From contig JAXIVH010000041.1 in the NCBI GenBank assembly GCA_036785325.1, positions 2,236,001-2,300,000 on the forward strand: DNA of 64,000 nucleotides, in the 5' to 3' direction. This document shows positions 25,329 to 32,572 of the stretch, one piece after another (within the stretch, counting starts at the first letter, position 1; the number at the start of each line of letters is the position of its first letter). Below the pieces are notes generated by a model that was given only the letters and a program-made list of their open reading frames with translations, did not search any database and was not told the DNA's origin. The stretch is from Urophycis tenuis (taxonomy: Eukaryota; Chordata; Actinopteri; Gadiformes; Phycidae). The translations under genes were made by a program, and so were the position numbers.

Positions 25329-25483
25329 ACACAAGCTACCTAGACACAAGCCGGGGTCTGATCACCCCCGGCTGGGTCGCCTGGGCGAGGGTGTCTGATG
25401 TTGAGAGACCCGAAACACCCTATGACCTCAGGTTACATCACTGATGATGTGTCTAGGTTGCACCAGAGGGTGTATATTAAACC
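25329..25483 (+). repeat. 5' terminal direct repeat, copy A (155 bp)
   Basis: Identical by reading to 28965-29119. It can fold as one closed structure: outer stem CCTAGACA (25339-25346) with TGTCTAGG (25450-25457); hairpins AGCCGGGG/CCCCGGCT (25349-25356/25366-25373), TCGC-CTGG-GCGA (25377-25388), GGGTGT/ACACCC (25389-25394/25415-25420) and CATCA/TGATG (25436-25440/25445-25449). A TATATTAA word lies at 25473-25480. It may supply promoter or processing signals; that is inference. Confidence 0.9.
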
Positions 25484-25718
25484 AGTTAATTCTGGCAGAG
25501 CCAGTGACCTCCGGGAAAGACCGGATGACTACCACGAATAGAGTGGTGACAGCTGGAGAGGCAGCAGACAGCTGGAAAGACAGCAACCGGGGCAGTGAGG
25601 GCTAGCACCCCAAACTGCAGCTCCCGTGAGGGAGCACCCACAATAAGCTACGGAAAACCCTAAAGAGTTATACCCCCAGGGGTGCCCGAGAGGGGGGGAG
25701 GATGAGCACCCCAACAGG
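25484..25718 (+). other. Structured 5' leader of the retrotransposon, copy A
   Basis: 235 nt between terminal repeat and start codon, with no ORF of note. Hairpins seen: CTGGC/GCCAG (25492/25500), TCCGG/CCGGA (25510/25521), ACCAC/GTGGT (25531/25543), GCTCCC-GTGA-GGGAGC (25620-25635) and GGGGTGC/GCACCCC (25679/25706) ending 6 nt before the ATG. The GGGGTGC strand could instead pair with GCACCCC at 25605-25611, so two conformations are possible. A control of translation is conceivable but unproven. Confidence 0.6.
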
Positions 25719-28700
25719 ATGGACGTACAGGTTTTGACCCAAGCTAACGGAATTACGACTATGAGTGCAGTTTGCTTATGTGGTAAAGTCTGCAAAAACC
25801 CGCGTGGTCTTAAGATCCACCAGACCAAGATGAAATGCTTGACTGGGAGGCAAGTGGTGCAACGCACAGGACCAGTGCCTGGTGAGACGCAGGAGGAGCC
25901 CGGCCCGGAGTCACCCCACAGTGCCCAGACCCTCCACGCCCCACAAGCCCTACCCCAAGTCATGCATTCAGAACACCGTCGGGTTAAGTGGCCTTCAGCC
26001 AACATGGTGAAGGAGTGGTGCCAGTTCGATGCGGATGTTGATCAGATTCTCGAAGCCACAGCCAGGGGAGATGCTGACCAGAAATTGCGCACAATGAGTG
26101 CAATGATTGTCAGCATCGCCGCCGAAAGGTTTGGCACCAAGGAGCACCACCCGATCAGCGGTGCAGGGGAGCCAAACCGACGGCAGAAGAAGATCAGCCA
26201 GCTGCGGCAAGAGCTTAGACTGCTAGGACGGCAGTACAAGCAGGCAAGAGAGGAAGAGAAGGTAAGTATAGCAGAGCTCCGCAACATCGTAAGGAGGAAT
26301 CTCACGACACTCCGTCGTGCTGAATGGCACAGGAAGAGGGGGAAGGAGAGAGCCAAGAAGCGTGCCGCCTTCATTTCAGGCCCTTTTCACTTCACCAAGA
26401 AGATCCTTGGGCAGAAGCGAGGTGGACAATTGGCCTGCTCTCAAGAAGAGGTTGACAAGTACCTCAGGGCAATTTACAGCGACAGCGCAAGGGAGCAGGA
26501 TCTTGGACCCTGCAGCTTTCTGATTACACCACCAGAACCCACTTCAGCATTTAATACCAAGGAGCCAACCCTGAGAGAAGTTGAGGACATAGTCAGAGCA
26601 GCTAGATCCAACTCAGCTCCAGGTCCCAGTGGAGTACCATATGTTGTCTACAAGAGGTGCCCCAGGCTTATGCAGCGACTCTGGAAGATCCTTAGGGTCA
26701 TCTGGAGGAGGGGGAAGGTGGCTCAGCAGTGGAGGCATGCAGAGGGTGTATGGATTCCGAAGGAAGAGAACTCTCGCACCATCGAGCAGTTTAGAAACAT
26801 CTCACTCCTGAGTGTGGAGGGCAAGGTGTTCTTCAGCATTGTTGCCCGGCGCATGACAGAGTTCTTCCTGAAGAATGCATACATCGACACCTCTGTGCAG
26901 AAGGGGGGGGTCCCAAGGGTACCAGGGTGCATTGAGCACACGGGAGTTGTTACTCAGCTCATCCGGGAGGCCCGGGAGGGCAATGGGAACCTGGCAGTTT
27001 TGTGGCTTGACCTGTCTAATGCTTACGGGTCAATTCCCCACAAACTGGTGGAGACCTCGCTTGACCGGCATCATGTTCCAGGCAAGATCAGGGACCTCAT
27101 ACTGGACTATTACAACTCTTTCAGTTTGAGAGTCACCTCGGGGACAGTAACATCAGCATCACATCGGCTGGAGAAAGGAATAATCACTGGGTGTACAGTC
27201 TCAGTGATTTTGTTTGCCTTGGCCATGAACATGCTTGTTAAGTCAGCGGAGGTGGAGTGCAGAGGACCGCTCACCAAGTCAGGTGTGCGGCAGCCTCCCA
27301 TCAGAGCTTTTATGGATGACCTGACAGTTACTACAACATCAGTTCCAGGTTGTAGGTGGGTTCTCCAAGGCCTTGAGCGGCTCATTAACTGGGCGCGTAT
27401 GGGCTTTAAGCCTGCTAAGTCCCGTTCCCTGGTGGTGAAGAAGGGGAAGGTTACAGACAAGTTCCGGTTCTCGCTGGGAGGTGTCCAGATTCCATCGGTT
27501 TCAGAGGAGCCAGTGAAGAGCCTGGGGAAGATCTTTGATGGCACCCTGAGGGACAAAGCAGCGCTCAAGGCGACCAGCAGAGAACTGGGTAACTGGCTAG
27601 TGGCGGTGGATAAGTCAGGGCTGCCAGGTAAGTATAAAGCATGGATATATCAGCATGGCATCCTGCCACGCCTCCTCTGGCCACTACTGGTCTACGATGT
27701 CCCACTAACGACCGTTGAGGGCTTCGAGCGTAAGGTAAGTAGCTTCCTTCGCAGGTGGTTGGGCCTACCAAGAAGCCTCAGCAGCATAGCCTTGTATGGG
27801 CATAAGAACAAGCTGCGACTTCCCTTCAGTAGTCTGTCGGAGGAGTTCATGGTTACCCGTGCGAGAGAGGTGCTGCTGTACAGAGACTCGAGTGACACCA
27901 AAGTCTCCTTAGCGGGGATTGAAGTGCGGACTGGGCGGAAGTGGAGAGCCCAGGAGACGGTCGAGCAAGCTGAGGCGCGGCTGCGCCACGGTGTTCTGGT
28001 GGGAACAGTGGCGACAGGCCGGGCAGGGCTTGGGAGCAACCCAGGGCCTCGGTATAACAAGGCCCGGGGGAAGGAGAGGCGGCAGCTTATCCAGGAAGAG
28101 GTTCGAGCAGGGCTGGAGGAGACCCGCTCAAGCAAGATGGTCGGGATGAGACAACAGGGGGCGTGGACTAGATGGGAGCAGACACTGGATAGGAAGATTT
28201 CTTGGTCAGAGCTTTGGAAGGCAGAGCCATTCCGTATAAAGTTTTTGATCCAGTCAGTCTACGACGTCCTCCCCAGCCCTTCCAACCTCTTCTGTTGGGG
28301 CCTGGCAGAAACACCTGCTTGCCCTTTGTGTCAGAGGAGAGGATCACTGGAGCACATCCTAAGCTGTTGCCCGAAAGCCCTGGGCGAGGGGCGCTATCGT
28401 TGGCGCCACGACCAGGTGCTGAAGGTGATAGCAGATACCATCTGCTCGGGGATCTCACTCAGCAAGCAGCAACAGCCAGCTAGGCATTCAATCACCTTTG
28501 TTAAATCTGGTGAGAAGCCTCAACAACGCCCAGGCCAAACAGGGGGGCTCCTGACAACAGCTAGGGACTGGCAGCTGAAGGTGGACTTGGGGAAACAGCT
28601 TAAATTCCCAGAGACCATCGCAGTGACCACACTTAGGCCGGACTTGGTTCTTATGTCAGAATCAACAAGGCAGGTGATACTGCTGGAGTTGACTGTGCCC

Positions 28701-28979
28701 TGGGAAGACCGGATGGAGGAGGCATTTGAGAGGAAGAGGGCCAAGTATGAGGAGCTGGCAGGCGAATGCCGGCGCAACGGATGGAAGACTCGTTGTAGTC
28801 CCATTGAGGTTGGTTGCCGAGGTTTCGCAGGCCAGTCACTCTGCACGGCCCTCAAATTGTTGGGAATAAGGGGACTGCACAGTAAGAAAGCCATCAAGAA
28901 CATCACTGATGCTGCTGAGAAGGCATCAAGATGGCTGTGGATCAGGAGGGGTGATCCGTGGGCCACACAAGCTACCTAG
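25719..28979 (+). CDS. Retrotransposon protein: zinc finger, reverse transcriptase, restriction-like endonuclease
   Basis: Single intact ORF of 1086 codons. It would bind its own RNA, nick the target and reverse transcribe from the nick (target-primed reverse transcription). N-terminal zinc finger C21-x3-C25-x8-H34-x5-C40; basic linker about 150-215; reverse transcriptase about 295-610 with SAPGPSGVPY (299-308), WIPKEE (345-350), catalytic D431 in LDLSNAYGS, ITGCTVS (489-495) and FMDD (531-534); thumb/linker to about 860; CCHC knuckle C868-x2-C871-x7-H879-x4-C884; endonuclease of PD-(D/E)xK type with R973-P-D975, x14, E990-L-T, then K1009-Y1010. The start is the first in-frame ATG after a stop at 25644 and has A at -3 and G at +4. 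The last five codons and the stop lie inside the 3' terminal repeat. FMDD replaces the usual Y/FADD. The family call is strong, the clade uncertain. Confidence 0.95.
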   Translation: MDVQVLTQANGITTMSAVCLCGKVCKNPRGLKIHQTKMKCLTGRQVVQRTGPVPGETQEEPGPESPHSAQTLHAPQALPQVMHSEHRRVKWPSANMVKEWCQFDADVDQILEATARGDADQKLRTMSAMIVSIAAERFGTKEHHPISGAGEPNRRQKKISQLRQELRLLGRQYKQAREEEKVSIAELRNIVRRNLTTLRRAEWHRKRGKERAKKRAAFISGPFHFTKKILGQKRGGQLACSQEEVDKYLRAIYSDSAREQDLGPCSFLITPPEPTSAFNTKEPTLREVEDIVRAARSNSAPGPSGVPYVVYKRCPRLMQRLWKILRVIWRRGKVAQQWRHAEGVWIPKEENSRTIEQFRNISLLSVEGKVFFSIVARRMTEFFLKNAYIDTSVQKGGVPRVPGCIEHTGVVTQLIREAREGNGNLAVLWLDLSNAYGSIPHKLVETSLDRHHVPGKIRDLILDYYNSFSLRVTSGTVTSASHRLEKGIITGCTVSVILFALAMNMLVKSAEVECRGPLTKSGVRQPPIRAFMDDLTVTTTSVPGCRWVLQGLERLINWARMGFKPAKSRSLVVKKGKVTDKFRFSLGGVQIPSVSEEPVKSLGKIFDGTLRDKAALKATSRELGNWLVAVDKSGLPGKYKAWIYQHGILPRLLWPLLVYDVPLTTVEGFERKVSSFLRRWLGLPRSLSSIALYGHKNKLRLPFSSLSEEFMVTRAREVLLYRDSSDTKVSLAGIEVRTGRKWRAQETVEQAEARLRHGVLVGTVATGRAGLGSNPGPRYNKARGKERRQLIQEEVRAGLEETRSSKMVGMRQQGAWTRWEQTLDRKISWSELWKAEPFRIKFLIQSVYDVLPSPSNLFCWGLAETPACPLCQRRGSLEHILSCCPKALGEGRYRWRHDQVLKVIADTICSGISLSKQQQPARHSITFVKSGEKPQQRPGQTGGLLTTARDWQLKVDLGKQLKFPETIAVTTLRPDLVLMSESTRQVILLELTVPWEDRMEEAFERKRAKYEELAGECRRNGWKTRCSPIEVGCRGFAGQSLCTALKLLGIRGLHSKKAIKNITDAAEKASRWLWIRRGDPWATQAT

Positions 28980-29119
28980 ACACAAGCCGGGGTCTGATCA
29001 CCCCCGGCTGGGTCGCCTGGGCGAGGGTGTCTGATGTTGAGAGACCCGAAACACCCTATGACCTCAGGTTACATCACTGATGATGTGTCTAGGTTGCACC
29101 AGAGGGTGTATATTAAACC
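28965..29119 (+). repeat. 3' terminal direct repeat, copy A (155 bp)
   Basis: Same 155 bp as 25329-25483. It begins inside the coding sequence: the stop TAG (28977-28979) sits in the 5' strand of the outer stem CCTAGACA (28975-28982). The remaining 140 nt is the whole 3' untranslated region. In R2 elements the 3' untranslated RNA is what the reverse transcriptase recognises, so the fold may serve as that recognition structure. There is no poly(A) or A-rich tail. Confidence 0.9.
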
Positions 29120-29123
29120 TAAC
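29120..29123 (+). other. 3' target-site duplication, copy A (TAAC)
   Basis: TAAC follows directly after TATTAAACC and continues into satellite GTTTCAATTAAC. It matches TAAC at 25306-25309 and the single TAAC of the empty sites at 35321 and 43112. Length bookkeeping of the split block (15 monomers plus 4) supports exactly 4 bp. Confidence 0.75.
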
Positions 29124-30201
29124 GTTTCAATTAACATCAATCTTTCCTTACAGAACACAAATTAATTAGCTTAGTATTTCAACGCCCCTTTGGTGAATAT
29201 AGTCTTGCCATAGGCCGTTGGAAAGCTTAGATTTCCCCGCTTATAATGAGCCCATTCCCGAGCAATTTGGTTGCTCACAGACAAAACTGTGTCAGGTTGA
29301 GTGAAGTCTACCCAGCAGCTAAAAACATACCTTCAACGTTTCAATTAACATCAATCTTTCCTTACAGAACACAAATTAATTAGCTTAGTATTTCAACGGC
29401 CCTTTGGTGAATATAGTCTTGCCATACGCCGTTGAAAAGCTTAGATTTCCCTGCTTAAAATGAGCCCATCCGCCAGCAATTTGGTTGCTCAGAGACAATT
29501 TGCTTCAGGTTGACTGAAGTCTACCCAGCAGCTAAAAACATACCTTCAACGTTTCAATTAACATCAATCTTTCCTTACAGATCACAAATTAATTAGCTTA
29601 GTATTTCAACGACCCATGAGTCAATATAGTCTTGCCATACGCCATTGGAAAGCTTAGATTTCCCCGCTTAAAATGAGCCCATCCGCGAGCAGTCTGGTTA
29701 ATCACAGACTAAACTGCGTCAGGTTGAATGAAGTCTACCCAGCAGCTAAAAACATACCTTTAACGTTTCAATTAACATCAATCTTTCCTTACAGAACACA
29801 AATTAATTAGCTTAGTATTTCAAAGACCCTTTGGTGAATATAGTCTTGCCATACGCCGTTGGAAAGCTTAGTTTTCCCCGCTTATAATGAGCCCATCCCT
29901 GAGCAATTTGGTTGCTCAAAGACTAAACTGCGTCAGGTTGACTGAAGTCTACACAGCAGCTAAAAACATACCTTCAACGTTTCAATTAAGATCAATCTTT
30001 CAATAAAGAACAGAAATTAATTAGCTTAGTATTTCAACGACCCATGACTCAATATAGTCTTGCCATACGCCGTTGGGAAGTTTAGATTTCCCCGCTTAAA
30101 ATGAGCCCATCCGCGAGCAATTTAGTTGCTCACAGACTAAACTGCGTCAGGTTGAATGAAGTCTACCCAGCAGCTAAAAACATACCTTCAACTTTTCAAT
30201 T
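29124..30201 (+). repeat. 214-bp satellite block g, right part (after the retrotransposon)
   Basis: About five monomers that complete block g. Diagnostic variants: CGCCCCTTTGG and CATAGGCCG near 29183-29217, CCCATTCCCGAGC near 29253, and a monomer 1 bp short (GACAATTTGCTTCAGG near 29493). It ends with the CAATAAAGAACAG edge monomer and GGGAAGTTTAG. No gene seen. Confidence 0.95.
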
Positions 30202-30441
30202 CACGCGTTTTTTTTGTAATACGTGTAGCTATGATAAAGGACACATGTTTTGGCCTGTTTTATTATTCATAGTTGGCTTAACAGTAATAGAATATTATTA
30301 TATGCTATAAGTGACCAGACGTCCGAGATCAAAACTGGGAGCATAATCCCCGAGAAGGGGGAAAAAAAGGGTCAGCTATGTTTAAGTATATATATATATA
30401 TGTGTGTGTATATATGTGTGTGTGTGTGTGTGTATATATGC

Positions 30442-30498
<57 letters not shown>

Positions 30499-31203
30499 AA
30501 TCACTTACTTGGAACGGCATGATCCCACATCGCTGTGAAGGGATGGCGTTAACCAGGTGGGCGTGCAACCCCTCGAGAGAGTTGCTGCCTCACCGGCACT
30601 TGTACTTGTTCAGCCGGATGCAGTTCTTCACAACCACCTTCACAGAGACATACAGCTGTATGCCAGGGGGGTCATGTAACACACAACCTATTGCAAGGTC
30701 CTCATTTATGCTGGTGTCATTTTGAAATGTTACCATATACAAGTTTGAATGGTTTTGACACACGATGACTGCAGAGACAGCTGCAGGATGGCCCACGAAG
30801 CAGGACGGAGGGGGCCTGTGGCTGTGCGGGGAGGACCAGCGGTATGGGTGCTGCCGACACAGGGGGCGGGCGGGCCACAGGCTGACGCAGCAGGAGGCCT
30901 CGGCTGGAGGCGGGTGGGCGCAGGAGGCTTCGGCCGGGTGGAGGACGACAACGCAGTGGGCTGAACGGGCCGGTTGGTGGGAGTCACAGGCTCTGGCTCA
31001 TCAACAAATAACCTGGAAATATAAAATACACACGTGATCAGTATTGATATTGATATCTTTTATAAGAACACTGTTCATACCGTTTACACTTTTTATACAA
31101 CTGTTTATACAATGTCCATACTGTTTATTTATTAATGTTTATCACTGAAAAATAAAGGTGACTTGGTATGACTTGTGTGCTATTTTCTTTCCACAGCCAA
31201 CAG
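30202..31203 (+). repeat. Spacer unit 7
   Basis: Full spacer unit of a class shared with units 9, 12 and 14. It has a longer TA start, a GCGCG interruption and a long pure TG run. Microsatellite 30386-30494 (109 bp). It is preceded by a monomer with GAGCAATTTAGTTGC. Unit 14 is its segmental-duplicate partner and has 12 bp more TG. Confidence 0.9.
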
Positions 31204-31610
31204 AACACACATGAATCAGCTTATTATTTCGACGACCCATGGGCAAATATAGTCATGCCATACGTCGTTGGAAAGCTTAGATTTCCCCGTTTAAAATGAG
31301 CCCATCTCCGAGCAATTTGGTTGCTCACAGACAAATCTGCGTCAGGTTGACTGAAGTCTACACAGCAGCTAAAGACATACCTTCAACGTTTCAATTAACA
31401 TCAATCTTTCCTTACAGAACACAAATGAATTAGCTTAGTATTTCAACGACCCTTTAGTGAATATAGACTTGCCATACGCCGTTGGAAAGCTTAGATTTCC
31501 CCGCTTAAAATGAGCCCATCCGCGAGCAGTCTGGTTGATCACAGACTAAACTGCGTCAGGTTGACTGAAGTCTACCCAGCAGCTAAAAACATACCTTCAA
31601 CTTTTCAATT
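31204..31610 (+). repeat. 214-bp satellite block h, 2 monomers
   Basis: Minimal block (2 x 214 - 21) between spacer units 7 and 8. It shows the first-monomer type CATGGGCAAATAT and then CCCTTTAGTGAATATAGACTTG. Blocks j and o are the same dimer. No CAATAAAGAACAG edge monomer is present. Confidence 0.95.
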
Positions 31611-31821
31611 CACGCGTTTTTTTTGTAATACGTGTAGCTATGATAAAGGACACATGTTTTGGCCTGTTTTATTATTCATAGTTGGCTTAACAGTAATAGA
31701 ATATTATTATATGCTATAAGTGACCAGACGTCCGAGATCAAAACTGGGAGCATAATCCCCGAGAAGGGGGAAAAAAAGGGTCAGCTATGTTTAAGTATAT
31801 ATATATATGTGTGTGTATATA

Positions 31822-31867
<46 letters not shown>

Positions 31868-32572
31868 AATCACTTACTTGGAACGGCATGATCCCACATC
31901 GCTGTGAAGGGATGGCGTTAACCAGGTGGGCGTGCAACCCCTCGAGAGAGTTGCTGCCTCACCGGCACTTGTACTTGTTCAGCCGGATGCAGTTCTTCAC
32001 AACCACCTTCACAGAGACATACAGCTGTATGCCAGGGGGGTCATGTAACACACAACCTATTGCAAGGTCCTCATTTATGCTGGTGTCATTTTGAAATGTT
32101 ACCATATACAAGTTTGAATGGTTTTGACACACGATGACTGCAGAGACAGCTGCAGGATGGCCCACGAAGCAGGACGGAGGGGGCCTGTGGCTGTGCGGGG
32201 AGGACCAGCGGTATGGGTGCTGCCGACACAGGGGGCGGGCGGGCCACAGGCTGACGCAGCAGGAGGCCTCGGCTGGAGGCGGGTGGGCGCAGGAGGCTTC
32301 GGCCGGGTGGAGGACGACAACGCAGTGGGCTGAACGGGCCGGTTGGTGGGAGTCACAGGCTCTGGCTCATCAACAAATAACCTGGAAATATAAAATACAC
32401 ACGTGATCAGTATTGATATTGATATCTTTTATAAGAACACTGTTCATACCGTTTACACTTTTTATACAACTGTTTATACAATGTCCATACTGTTTATTTA
32501 TTAATGATTATCACTGAAAAATAAAGGTGACTTGGTATGACTTGTGTGCTATTTTCTTTCCACAGCCAACAG
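31611..32572 (+). repeat. Spacer unit 8
   Basis: Full spacer unit of the compact class (units 8, 10, 11, 15). Microsatellite 31795-31863 (69 bp) with a single run of TG after TATATATGCG, and TTAATGATTATC in the right arm where other classes have TTAATGTTTATC. Confidence 0.9.

Larger units (their letters stand above)
25329..29119 (+). mobile_element. R2-type non-LTR retrotransposon with LTR-like ends, copy A
   Basis: Complete element of 3791 bp: 155-bp direct repeat, structured 5' leader, one 1086-codon ORF, and a 140-nt 3' region ending TATTAAACC with no poly(A) tail. The protein is that of a restriction-like-endonuclease retrotransposon (R2/R4/NeSL/Hero group; the clade cannot be fixed by eye). 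Such elements insert by target-primed reverse transcription. The TAAC duplication and the precise 3' junction fit that. The 155-bp terminal repeats are not a normal feature of the group. It lies in the same orientation as the satellite and appears intact. Confidence 0.9.

Noticed and set aside
25389..25420. Hammerhead ribozyme (CTGATG ... CGAAAC in the terminal repeat)
   Set aside because: The core reads CTGATGT instead of CTGATGA, stem II cannot form, and there is no stem III with a cleavage triplet because ACACCC pairs straight back to GGGTGT.
25329..25490. HDV-like ribozyme, as found at the 5' end of R2 elements
   Set aside because: The P1 strand candidates (AGCCGGGG/CCCCGGCT) leave only 9 nt between them, with no room for P2 and P3, and no nested pseudoknot could be drawn.
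25529..26005. Minus-strand ORFs opposite the retrotransposon coding sequence (also 27110-27568, 28520-28966 and their counterparts in copy B)
   Set aside because: They lie wholly or largely antisense to a long, domain-supported ORF and have no features of their own.
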